Shown: one piece after another, positions 53,772 through 62,991 of the stretch
How the letters are laid out: each line of letters opens with the position of its first letter
Numbering within the stretch: position 1 is the stretch's first letter
Assembly: GCA_030549175.1 (NCBI GenBank)
Contig: JAUKUA010000002.1
Location: forward strand, 3,410,001 to 3,474,000
Length of the DNA stretch: 64,000 nucleotides
Reading direction: 5' to 3'
Origin: Lasiosphaeris hirsuta
Taxonomy: Eukaryota; Ascomycota; Sordariomycetes; Sordariales; Lasiosphaeriaceae
The notes under the pieces: model-generated
The model's input: only the letters and a program-made list of their open reading frames with translations
The model's database searches: none
Told to the model about the DNA's origin: nothing
Position numbers and translations under genes: made by a program

Positions 53772-54140
53772 ATGAGAACTTTCGGACTTTTCCTCATTTT
53801 GATGATCGTTATTATCTCTCTCTGCCTCGTTTATCTCTTCCTTGGTGTCGAGGTCAAGGAGTGGAGGCGAGAATACCGAGAAGGCCGCGACTACCAAAGG
53901 CATTCCGAGTCTACACTCCATACGAGTCATCCACCCGCAGCTCCCGCACAAACAGCCTCTCAAACTGCCTATCCTGCTCCCATTTACCGCAGGGAACCCG
54001 CACACGACGAGCAAAGGGCCGCCCCCCAAGGCCAATCACCTTCAGATCATCATGATCAACATGCCAGACAACCCCCTCCGGATCTTGGTCAACATCATGA
54101 TGCTAGCACACCCCCTCCGTATTCTGCACTCGGCGTGTAG
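53772..54140 (+). CDS. Small single-pass protein with PPPY tail, unrecognised
   Basis: 122 aa. The membrane segment at residues 4-25 (FGLFLILMIVIISLCLVYLF) lies almost at the N-terminus, followed by a charged stretch (KEWRREYREGRDYQRHSEST) and a His/Gln/Pro-rich tail ending STPPPYSALGV. PPPY is a PPxY motif, the kind bound by WW domains of Rsp5-type ubiquitin ligases (family knowledge; binding here is inference). No homologue recognised. The C-terminal LGV is shared with the 52620 protein. Confidence 0.55.
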   Translation: MRTFGLFLILMIVIISLCLVYLFLGVEVKEWRREYREGRDYQRHSESTLHTSHPPAAPAQTASQTAYPAPIYRREPAHDEQRAAPQGQSPSDHHDQHARQPPPDLGQHHDASTPPPYSALGV

Positions 54141-54528
54141 TTCCGAGACAAAAAGACGGTGGCGCCTGATGCTGCGACAAGCCCCCCTAGAGCCAAGATG
54201 ATGGGGCATAGCGTTCGTTGTTTGGTGGTTTGACTGCCTTCTGGGTGCATCACTCCTTGTTGGGGATAAGTATCACTGATAAGAGGGTACGAGGTGGAAT
54301 CTCTTGGTTTGTTTAGTGTCAACCTGCAGTTAGGCCTGCTCCTCAACCTCTAATGGCATCAAGCGTCATGTTCGGCGATTGCATTACTGTTTTTGATGGT
54401 TTCTTATGACTCGCGAAGCCAAGGTAGAGGGATTGCCATCCTCTTCGGCTGCGGTCGGGGGCTGTCGTAAAGGGGGGCTGTTGTTGCCGGCCCTTGGTCA
54501 TTGATGAGAGTAATATCCATGGCAAAAC
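54141..54528. other. Intergenic, possible second exon of the minus-strand gene
   Basis: On the minus strand a frame here reads TAPLYDSPRPQPKRMAIPLP and ends soon after. It could be joined to the 54529 gene through a GTGAGT donor at its present stop, but the acceptor is not certain. Confidence 0.35.
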
Positions 54529-55005
54529 TCACGGTTTTCTTGAGCCCCGGCCCATCCACGTTGGGCACCGAGTTGAAGCCTTCTGCGGGAGTCGGGGGGG
54601 GGGGGTCAGGCCAAGATGTGGTTCGGGTGTGGGCGCCGGCTTCTCATCCGAGTCGTTTGAGAGGGGTGGGATTTGGCCATTCCCCCGGTCGTGATAATAC
54701 GCCGAATTGCGACCGCGGCCAAAGTCGGCATGTTCCATCATGACCTCGTAGAGCTTTCTATTATTCTTTGTTCTTTTTAGGATTCCTCTTGAAGGAGCCG
54801 GGGTGGGGGTCTCGTGACGGTTACGTGCTAGGTATCGCCTGCGGCATCTGCGGATCCATCCGCACAATACCATTCTCGCTGCCTCGCTGATCTCTTGGTC
54901 ATTGTCGCAGTCTGGCTGGGGAGCACCGGTGGTGTCAACAGTAGTATCAGTCGACAGTGTGGCAGCATCATTGTGTGCAAGGTCGTTTTCCAAGTTAGCC
55001 GCCAT
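54529..55005 (-). CDS. Small basic/Pro-rich protein, unrecognised
   Basis: 158 aa as an uninterrupted frame. The N-terminus is acidic and Thr/Asp-rich (AATLSTDTTVDTTGAPQPDC), the centre is basic (GWIRRCRRRYLARNRHETPT), and a Pro-rich end (EKPAPTPEPHLGLTPPPRLP) follows. There is no clear membrane segment or signal. The stop codon overlaps a perfect GTGAGT donor, so the true C-terminus may be encoded by a further exon to the left. No family recognised. Confidence 0.45.
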   Translation of the reverse strand: MAANLENDLAHNDAATLSTDTTVDTTGAPQPDCDNDQEISEAARMVLCGWIRRCRRRYLARNRHETPTPAPSRGILKRTKNNRKLYEVMMEHADFGRGRNSAYYHDRGNGQIPPLSNDSDEKPAPTPEPHLGLTPPPRLPQKASTRCPTWMGRGSRKP

Positions 55006-55155
55006 TCGTAGTAGAGACAGTTTGGGACTTGGTTGCCCCGAAATTTTGTTCTTTTTTTTTGCCGCTGAAGTGGGTTATCAGTTGAGGGCTGGACGTCCTA
55101 TTTATACTGGAAAAGTGAGTTGTTGGGTGAGTTATGGTTTGAAGTCTGAACCCTA

Positions 55156-55331
55156 GTTTGTTTGTTAGCGCGGATCACCGTTCCCGTCAAAAGGGATATT
55201 GAAGCCCCGACAAATTCTTTGCAGCATTGGAGAATGCATTTCCGGCATTTCAAAGGCCTTTCTCACATTCACAACGAGACATCCTTCCTCGGAGTTGTAG
55301 CTTGGATGCCCCCCCGCTAACAAGCAAACAA
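55156..55331. mobile_element. MITE-like element, copy D
   Basis: Left end AGTTTGTTTGTTAGCGCGG; the right end, reverse-complemented, is CTTGTTTGCTTGTTAGCGGG. The inside contains CCGGCATTTCAAAGGCCTTT, matching CTGGCATTTCGAAAG and AAGGCCTTTCTGGCAT of copy A. About 176 bp, no open frame. Confidence 0.7.
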
Positions 55332-56094
55332 GTGTCAGATTTGTAGACCACCCCATGCCGCGGTCTATGCGCCACGTCTTGGGCACAATTACCTTGAACG
55401 GCCTGGAGACGACGAGGTTTGCATCCGTGACAAACCGGTTCCGAGACAGGCCACACAGCCTAGTCCCCCACCTAACTCACCGCTTTTGCTAGGCAGACCA
55501 CCGCGCGCGGGATGAGCCGAACTCCGTGGTGGCGGCTGGCATTTGTTTACACGTGGACTCGGGGTGGCGTTTTTCTGTCTGCATTGCGCACCGCCAAACG
55601 GACCCCCGCGGCCGCCACCGAGGCCGTTGCGAGCCGCAGCAGCGCCGCAGTCACGCAGTCTCGCGTTTGTGGTTCGCCGTCGCGGGATGCCCGTTCGCGG
55701 CTCGCGGAAAACGGGCCCTGCTCCCTCAGATAGTCGCGAGTTTGTCCCATTCCTCTTACGTCAAACCAATTGGCACTGTTTTGTGGTTCAGCGCTAGTAT
55801 GCAAAATTGGCGGGCGCGGGCCAGGGCGGCCTGGCCCGGATGACGACTCCCGCCGGCGACGCGAAACCGTCAAAGTCATGGTGGAGCCCCGTCGAAATTT
55901 TCTCCTGTTTTTGTGGCCAAGTGCTTTTTTGCGTTTGCAAAAGTCTCAAAACGAGATCAAGCGCAACCACTCCGCCCGTCTGTCTCTTGTTGACGACCCG
56001 ACGCCGCAGTTGCCGAAGCACAAAAAGCGGAGCAGGAAGCAGCAACCTCCCGCCGTCACTTACTACCCTCAACCCAGAGAACGGCGCAGTGTAA
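55332..56094. other. Upstream region of the MFS transporter gene
   Basis: No supported gene. GC-rich with CpG-rich blocks at 55600-55710; probably promoter and 5' leader. Confidence 0.5.
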
Positions 56095-57654
56095 ATGACC
56101 CTGATCCGTCCCAATGCAGAGGACACCTGCCTAAACAACCGCCGACCCATCAAGGGCCAGTCCACCCCGTCCGTCCCATCCCTCCAGGACCCCCGCGATT
56201 CCGGCGCTCTGGAAAAGGCCGAGTCCTTCTTCTCCAAAGACACAACCGCAACCAACTTAGACCTCGGTCTGCAAACCCCCGACCCGGCCGCGAGGTCTCT
56301 CGAAAACAGCGACGATGACGTCGCCGGGCGCTCGTCTCTTGACAGGATCCCCTCCACCGCCACCACCCTGAACTTCCCTGAGGGCGGCGTTCAGGGCTGG
56401 CTTGTGGTGTTTGGGTCCTTCTGTGCCATGGTCTCAGTGTTTGGACTCATCAACTCCTCGGCCGTATTTGAGTCGTATTTCTCAACAAACCAGCTATCTC
56501 AGCACAGTGATTCGGAAATAGGATGGATTTTTAGCCTATACCTATTCATCGTCTTCTTCGTGGGCATCCAAGTTGGACCCATCTTCGACCACTATGGGGG
56601 CCGTATGCTGATTGCCACGGGCAGCGTGCTCATCACGCTCAGCGTGCTCATCTTGAGTTGGTGCGAAAGTGAGTGCTTCACTCAACGACACTCTAGATAG
56701 TGGCTGACTCTACGCAAAGCATACTACCAGATCATCCTGACCTACTCGGTGCTTGGAGGACTGGGCGGGGCACTGCTGAATGCCCCCGCGTACGGCGCAA
56801 TTGCTCACTTTTTCAACGTCCGTCGCGGACTGGCAACTGGCATCGCCACCACGTCTGGCGGCATTGGGGGCATCGTCTTTCCCCTCATCTTGCAGCAGAT
56901 GCTGCCCAACCTCGGTTTTGCCTGGAGCTGCCGCATCCTTGCGCTCATCATGCTCGGCCTTGCCATCCCGGCCAACCTCTTCATCAAGACACGGCTGCCG
57001 CCCGCGCGGGACGCGGATGGCAACGTCAAGGTCACCTCGGTGTGGCCGGACCTCGCCATCTTCAACGACTCGCGGTTTGCGTTTGCCTCGCTTGGCATCT
57101 TCTTTATGGAGTGGGGCCTATTTGTCCCGCTCACCTTTATCATTTCATACGCGGCGGAGCATGGTCAGGATGTGACATCAAGCTATGTGCTGTTGTCGTA
57201 CCTGAACGCCGGCTCGGTTGTTGGGCGGGTGCTGCCCGGGTTTCTGGCTGACAAGTTTGGGCGGTTTAATTTGGTTATTGTCACGATTGCACTGTGTGTC
57301 GTCACATTGTTGGCGTTGTGGCTGCCGGCAGGTCGCTCCCAGCCTCTATTGATCGCGTATTCGGTCACGTTTGGGTTTGCCAGCGGCAGCAATCTCGGCC
57401 TGGTACCTGTTTGTCTTGGTCAACTTTGCGATTCGAGGCAGTATGGACGCTACTTCTCGACAGCCATGATGGTCGCCAGCTTCGGGACGCTGAGCAGTGT
57501 GCCCATCGGGGGCGCCTTGTTGGGCGTGGGTACGGGAGAGACGGGCTGGATGGCCGTCATTCTTTTTGCCGGAGTTTCCTATGCAATCGCCCTGACGTGC
57601 TACACGACGGCGCGCGTTCTTGCGGTTGGCTGGGATCCGCGGACGATATTCTAG
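56095..57654 (+). CDS. MFS transporter, monocarboxylate-permease type
   Basis: Predicted 502 aa, join(56095..56668, 56720..57654). The 51-nt intron (GTGAGT...GGCTGACTC...CAAAG) restores SWCETYYQIILTYSVLGGLG in frame. A polar N-terminal tail of about 95 residues is followed by FPEGGVQGWLVVFGSFCAMV, the usual first-helix entry of fungal monocarboxylate transporter-like (MCT/Mch) proteins. Twelve hydrophobic segments can be traced, with GGRMLIATGSVLITLSVLIL, RRGLATGIATTSGGIGGIVF, NAGSVVGRVLPGFLADKFGR and VPIGGALLGVGTGETGW. Length and order fit the family. The substrate (monocarboxylate or riboflavin-like) cannot be told from sequence. No linked biosynthetic gene. Confidence 0.92.
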
Positions 57655-58353
57655 GCTTTTTGCTGGCTTAACAGCTGCCTGCACACCACCCGCGCTTACT
57701 TCCACGCGACCGGTTGGGAGGATTTCGTCGTTTCATGGGCCGAAATTTTGTTATTTGAGATTTGAGCAAGGAATTTTGGGGTAGTGTGGGAGGAATTTTT
57801 GGTCGATAAATAAGCCATTGCGCTGGTTCGAAAGTTATCTGTTCGGATATCGATGGGTTTGATAGCAGGTGGTTGCTACCTTTTTGTTGGGCCATGTCAG
57901 GCTTTAGAAACAAACATATGGCGGTAGTGTCGCATCGCAGAGCGATATATTAACTTTGACAAGCTGGGAGAGAAAATGGGCAAGTGAGGAAATATGGGAA
58001 CAATCAAATAAAAAAATGTGGAAAGGTCCTCCTGCCCAAAGCTCAGTGCTGACCATCAGCTAAAAGTCTGGCTCCGGGTGATCCGAATTGTTTCAGCAGG
58101 AGACAAGGATGCTTGACAGCTGGAACCTGAGGCACAAAACACTCTGCCGTAACTTGCCCGCCCCACTGTATCTCGCCCCGCTAACACCCCCCCCCCCCCC
58201 CGGGGGTTGCGGCAGGCACTCGACGTCACACAGATGGCGGGGTCCAAAACTTTTTGGTTTCTCAACCGCAACCCCGCCATCAACATCAGGAAGCGCGAAA
58301 AGCAGAACCCCTAATTCTGCCTCTGCCCCCGACGGAACGGCCAGCCAGACAAA
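57655..58353. other. Intergenic stretch with C15 run
   Basis: 3' region of the transporter and promoter of DPH2. A run of 15 C at 58187-58201 is followed by five G. No gene seen. Confidence 0.55.
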
Positions 58354-60042
58354 ATGGGCGAGCTCAGCGCACCTTCGGCCTTTTCCACACCGGCCGAGCA
58401 CCTTTTTGAGTACGTTGAGCCGAAACTCCCCGCGGAGGAGCTCGAAGCGCAGGCCCAAACCAAATCCGACGACGAGCTGCGCCATGTCTATGAGATCACC
58501 CGAACGGCGCGAGAGATCCAAAATGGCGGCTGGAGGAGGATAGGCCTGCAGTTCCCAGATACCATGCTTCGGGATGCGCCCCGGGCTGTCCAAGCTCTGA
58601 GCGCAGAGCTTGCCTCCCTCCAGGCGACTGCAACAAACGATGGGGAAAAGGGGAATGATGCATCACAGGAAAATCCAAAAGCTCCTCAGAGGATATACAT
58701 TCTAGCCGACACCTCCTACAGCTCATGCTGCGTCGACGAGATTGCCGCCGAACACGCCAGTGCCGAAGTGGTAGTGCACTATGGCCGGTCCTGCCTGTCG
58801 CCTACATCCCGCTTGCCCGTCATCTACGTCTTCACCCAGCACAAATTCGACCGCGACGTCGCACTCAACGCTTTTGCGCAAGAATACCCCGACAAGAAAA
58901 CCCCGGTCATCCTCATGGCCGACGTAACATACCAAGACCACGTGTCCGCGCTCGCGGTCGAGCTGTGCAGCCGCGGGTATACGGACCTCCTCTCGACCGA
59001 AATCATCCACGACCCTCTCGGCCAATTGCCCAACCGCAAGATCGTCTTGCCCTCGGGCGCACTCCTGCCCTCGCTCGACCTCAAAACCTACTCCATCTTC
59101 CACATCTCCATCCCGCCCACCGCCCTCCTCCTCGCCCTCTCCTCCCGCGTCGCCTCCCTCCACATCCATCCGACGTCGTCCGCCTCGCCCGAGTACTCTC
59201 CCCAGGTGACGCCGCGCCTGCTCGGCCGCCGGTACGCCCGCTGCCTGACGCTCGCCTCGGCCGGCATCATCGGCATCCTCGTCAACACCCTCTCCGTGTC
59301 CAACTACCTAGCCTCGATCGAGTCCCTCCGGAAGCAGATCGCGGCCGCGGGCAAGAAGAGCTACACCGTGGTCGTGGGCAAGCTCAACCCGGCCAAGCTG
59401 GCCAATTTTGCCGAGATTGACGGCTGGGTCGTTGTCGGGTGCTGGGAGAGCGCGTTGGTCGAGGACGACGCGGGGTTCTACCGGCCTGTCATCACGCCGT
59501 TTGAGCTAGCGGTTGCGCTGCAGACGGATGAGGAGAGGGTGTGGACGGGGGAGTGGTGGGGGGGTATTGAGAGGGTAAAGCCTCTCGAGGAAAAGCAGGA
59601 GGGTGTGCAGGGGGTTGAAAAGGGGGAGGTTACTGGTGGCAGGGAGGTTGGTGGTGAGGAGGAAGAAGACGATCCTGCCGCGGAAGAGGATAGCGATGGC
59701 GAGGAGGAGTCGGCACCGCCCGAGTTCGATCTCCGTACGGGGAGGTTGATCAGCCACAGTCGGCCTATGCGAGCGCCTGCGGCTAGGGCGCCTGAGAAGA
59801 ATACTTCTGCAGGGGATAGTGCGTCTGCCTCGACGACGTCCGGTGCCCTGGCTCTAAGATCGAAAGGAGAGCTGGCCATGGTGAATGGGGTCGTGAGCCC
59901 TGGCGCAGAGTTTTTGCGCTCTCAACGGACGTGGCAGGGTCTAGGGGGTGACTATACCGCGGAGGATAGCGCGGCGATTGAGGAGGGCAGGAGTGGCGTT
60001 GCGAGGGGGTATACAGTTGGAGAAGAGGGCGCGAGGAGGTAG
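58354..60042 (+). CDS. DPH2: Diphthamide biosynthesis protein 2
   Basis: 562 aa, no intron. It is a subunit, with Dph1, of the iron-sulfur enzyme that starts diphthamide formation on elongation factor 2 in the cytosol. The sequence has [20 protein letters not shown], then [16 protein letters not shown] (Cys125, Cys126), [10 protein letters not shown] (Cys147), [51 protein letters not shown] and [13 protein letters not shown] (Cys about 363), with [12 protein letters not shown]. The Cys pattern matches yeast-type Dph2, where one CC pair and two further Cys are conserved. The last 150 residues are an acidic, low-complexity extension ([20 protein letters not shown]) and an end [20 protein letters not shown] that is typical of fungal Dph2. 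Confidence 0.95.
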   Translation: MGELSAPSAFSTPAEHLFEYVEPKLPAEELEAQAQTKSDDELRHVYEITRTAREIQNGGWRRIGLQFPDTMLRDAPRAVQALSAELASLQATATNDGEKGNDASQENPKAPQRIYILADTSYSSCCVDEIAAEHASAEVVVHYGRSCLSPTSRLPVIYVFTQHKFDRDVALNAFAQEYPDKKTPVILMADVTYQDHVSALAVELCSRGYTDLLSTEIIHDPLGQLPNRKIVLPSGALLPSLDLKTYSIFHISIPPTALLLALSSRVASLHIHPTSSASPEYSPQVTPRLLGRRYARCLTLASAGIIGILVNTLSVSNYLASIESLRKQIAAAGKKSYTVVVGKLNPAKLANFAEIDGWVVVGCWESALVEDDAGFYRPVITPFELAVALQTDEERVWTGEWWGGIERVKPLEEKQEGVQGVEKGEVTGGREVGGEEEEDDPAAEEDSDGEEESAPPEFDLRTGRLISHSRPMRAPAARAPEKNTSAGDSASASTTSGALALRSKGELAMVNGVVSPGAEFLRSQRTWQGLGGDYTAEDSAAIEEGRSGVARGYTVGEEGARR

Positions 60043-60239
60043 CTTGACAAGTCATCTACAATGAACTGATCAAAGTCATCTCGTAATCCTATATCGGTGG
60101 TGCTATTCTTCAATGACGAAGCAAGTCACCAGCATTCGCACCCGGCTTCGTCGCTCCTCAGCATAGCTTATACCAGCTGGCCGCTTCAAGCTCAACCAAC
60201 CACTCATATAATCAACAACTTCAATTTTCCTATCTCGGC

Positions 60240-61568
60240 TCAAGCCCCATAAACGACATAAATCTCCCCCGTGCTATCACTCGACACAAACAACCTCTTC
60301 TTCTTATCAAAAGCCAGGCCCACCGGACGGAAGCATCCGTTCGGGCACGAACTGGTATTTGGATTCTCCATGATCGTCACGGCGGCGCTCTTGCTGCTCA
60401 GCGCCGCGACCGGCTGCCCATCGGGGCCAAACTTGACCTTCATGACACGATAGCCATCGGGCGGGCGGCGGTCCCAGCTGCCGTGGAAGCTCACGTACGC
60501 GTCCGACCCGTCGGGCGTCCACTTGATGTCGAGCGGGGCCGTGTGCGAGGGGAAGTGGATGCGGCCTGGCTCGCGTGACGCGCAGTCGCTCGCTTTGGGC
60601 ACGCCGTCGGGCGAGAACAGGCTGCCGACCGACAGCGTGCTCACGCCGAGCAGGCCCGTGTCCCACGCCGGCACGCAGCTGGGGTAGCCGTAGTTGGCGC
60701 CCTTGAGCTTGTTGGCCGTGTCGTTGAGCCGGCCGTGGTAGTTGGCCTTCTCGGCCGGATTCTCGTTGTGCACGTCCTTGCTGTTGAGCTTGATGTCGTC
60801 CATCGAGTTCTCCACCGACCACACGCCCCCGTCCACCGGGTGCTCCCCCATCCCCACGATGTTGCGCAGCCCCCAGCCGAGCACCTCGCCGCTGGCCGTG
60901 TAACTGGACGGGCTGGCCGTGATTTCCTTGATGCTGAACTTTTTGATCATGCAGCGGCCGGCCGTCTGGGCCGTCGTCGCCGTGTCGACGTTGGCGTTGG
61001 AGCCGATGGCAACTAGGAGCGTGTCGGGGCTGAACTTGGACGTCATGAGCGCGCGGGTCGGGTGCGGGCCATTGTTTTGCATGTTGCTGATGACGGTCTT
61101 GCCGGTGCCGACGGTGCCGGCAACGGGGTCGTACGGGTACGCCGTGACCTTTTGGAGGTTGGAAACGAAAATGGTCTTGCCGTCGGCGGCGACGGCGACG
61201 CCGTGGTTGGTCTATCGGTGGGTTAGCTGAGGTCGTTTGGCCAGAGGGTGTTGAATACGTACGTTGCCCGCTGGAATCAGGACTGTGTTTGTGTCGACGC
61301 AGACGTTGGTCCCCACATCCTTGAGGGTCAACCGCCGGACGGCACCTCCTTGCTGCTCAGCCACGAGAAGGGCACCTTCGCTGTCCAGGGCGATGCCGCG
61401 AGGCGTTTTAAGACCGGTGGCCAAGACGCTAGACGTATACCCCGATGCCATCTTCTGGTTGCTTTGCTTTGTGACGCCCGGGCACTGGGCGGCAGCCAGT
61501 GTCGAGAACAACACCAACACACTCCATGCTGCGAGAAGCCGGAAACTCAACACAGGAGGCCACGCCAT
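60240..61568 (-). CDS. Secreted sorbosone/glucose dehydrogenase-like beta-propeller protein
   Basis: Predicted 425 aa, complement(61568..61263, 61211..60240). The 51-nt intron (GTACGT...GCTAACC...GATAG) joins VLIPAGN to TNHGVAVAADGKTIFVSN. Start at MAWPPVLSFRLLAAWSVLVL gives a clean signal peptide ending near AAAQ; an ATG at 61592 adds eight basic residues. The repeat-like propeller has LKTPRGIALDSEGALLVAEQ, GKTIFVSNLQKVTAYPYDP, GEVLGWGLRNIVGMGEHP, GGVWSVENSMDDIKL, APLDIKWTPDGSDAYVSFHG, SWDRRPPDGYRVMKVKF and GCFRPVGLAFDKKKRLFVSS. This order is that of soluble quinoprotein (PQQ) L-sorbosone/glucose dehydrogenase-type domains, common in secreted fungal oxidoreductases acting on sugars. Activity and cofactor are inferred from the family. 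Confidence 0.9.
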
Positions 61569-61592
61569 CGTGAGTCGACTCGATCTTTTCAA

Positions 61593-61972
61593 GATTCAAA
61601 GTGTCTGAGGTGAGGACGTTCGCATCGCGTGGGAGGACGGCGGGGGCCCGCGGTTTTCTCTCCTATGGGCAGCCGACGGAGGCTCCCCGCCCCTCTCCTC
61701 GCTTTGCCGAATGCGTCTCGCGGAGCCAAAGCGATAGTGATAGTTTCATACTTGGAAACGGTAGTTGAAGCCTGAGTGGCGAATGACAGCTCCCACCCAC
61801 AGCGAGGCTTGGCAGCTGCTATCCATAGCTATGGCAAACACGCCAAGTCTCTTATAGTTATTATTGCTTGGCTCGGCAGTGAAAGGTGCCAATGTGCTTG
61901 GCTAATGCTTAGCTGTGTACGTCACGCCGTAATCTATGCCCTGCCGCCCGAATGGCTGGGCCCCCATTTATG
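61593..61972. other. Intergenic stretch
   Basis: Promoter of the propeller protein and 3' region of the prolyl hydroxylase. No gene seen. Confidence 0.5.
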
Positions 61973-62761
61973 CTAAAAGTCTAAAGGCACGTCCTGTCTC
62001 CGCACCTCGTCGCTTACCGGCGCCTGCCGGGTCCAGATGTTCATGCCAATCTTGGAACCCGTGGTGACAGGCAGTCCGGCGTGTTCAGTCCTGGCGTCGC
62101 CCGCGCCTGAGGGGGCGAGGTTCTCCCAGAAGATGGCGTTCCCCTCAACGGGGCGGAAGGTCAGTCCGTTGGCATACGGCTCGTCGCATTCAATCAGTCC
62201 ACACCACCGCGAATCGCGGGGGGGTGTAACGAGGGGGAAGTTGGTACCGCCTCCTGTGGTGTCGTTAGGTACGTGGACATAGACGAAGAAGCTGGTCATG
62301 CGGTTGCCCCCGTTGAACGACGTCGAGTACTGGGAGTCCAGCCAGTCGGTGTGGAAGTCGTAGTGCTCGCCCGGCCCGTACTTGACCAGCTGCAGTGGCT
62401 CCAGCTGCTCCTCGCGCGCGTCGAAGCCCTGGAAGCGCAGCGCGCGTTGTTCAATGCATCGCACCACCGCATCGCGATGCACATCGGTAGACTGCGAGGT
62501 TCGAATGTCGGACCGCTGTGGTGCGCCGTCGTGGCTGGCGACGACTGAAGGCCGAAACTTTGGCTCCGACACGAGTTTGAGGTGAGATCGCTCGTCGACT
62601 GTGATGAAGTTCTGGAGGTAGATGATGAGCGGAGAGGACGACACCTTGTGGGCCTGGGTTGGTGGGTCGGTGCACTCGAACCCAAGAGTGGCGTCCCTGG
62701 TCGTAACTTCCGCGCCCGCCAGGAGCGCTGCAGTGAGGAGTAGTGGGACTGAAAACATCAT
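61973..62761 (-). CDS. Prolyl 4-hydroxylase-like 2-oxoglutarate/Fe(II) dioxygenase
   Basis: 262 aa, no intron. Start at MMFSVPLLLTAALLAGAEVT gives a signal peptide, placing it in the secretory pathway; ATGs at 62788 and 62845 are in-frame alternatives. The P4Hc domain follows: PLIIYLQNFITVDERSHLKL, QLVKYGPGEHYDFHTDW with Fe(II) ligands His137 and Asp139, SFFVYVHVPNDTTGGGTNFP, LTFRPVEGNAIFWENLAPSG and RTEHAGLPVTTGSKIGMNIW with third ligand His227 and 2-oxoglutarate-binding Lys237. All key residues are present, so the enzyme should be active. It hydroxylates prolines in a secreted or cell-wall protein, target unknown. It is head-to-head with the PDI-like gene at 62992. Confidence 0.93.
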   Translation of the reverse strand: MMFSVPLLLTAALLAGAEVTTRDATLGFECTDPPTQAHKVSSSPLIIYLQNFITVDERSHLKLVSEPKFRPSVVASHDGAPQRSDIRTSQSTDVHRDAVVRCIEQRALRFQGFDAREEQLEPLQLVKYGPGEHYDFHTDWLDSQYSTSFNGGNRMTSFFVYVHVPNDTTGGGTNFPLVTPPRDSRWCGLIECDEPYANGLTFRPVEGNAIFWENLAPSGAGDARTEHAGLPVTTGSKIGMNIWTRQAPVSDEVRRQDVPLDF

Positions 62762-62991
62762 CCTGGTGCCTTGATTGTCCGTAAAGATCATCAACTGCTG
62801 GAGCCTCACACCGAGAAAGAGGAAATTCTCTCCGGGTATTTTCAAGTATTGACAAGTTTCACGAACCCCATGTCGCGCGTTACCTTTTTATTAGCCGGCT
62901 CATGCATTCGACATGCGGGCCTGAGCTTCTGAGGCATCGCAACCCCAACTTCACCGCTCCCAGCAGACACTTCACAGAAACCGCTGCGACC
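62762..62991. promoter_or_regulatory. Short bidirectional promoter between prolyl hydroxylase and PDI-like genes
   Basis: Only about 230 bases separate the two divergent start codons, so both genes must share upstream control sequence. No specific site was resolved by eye. Confidence 0.6.
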
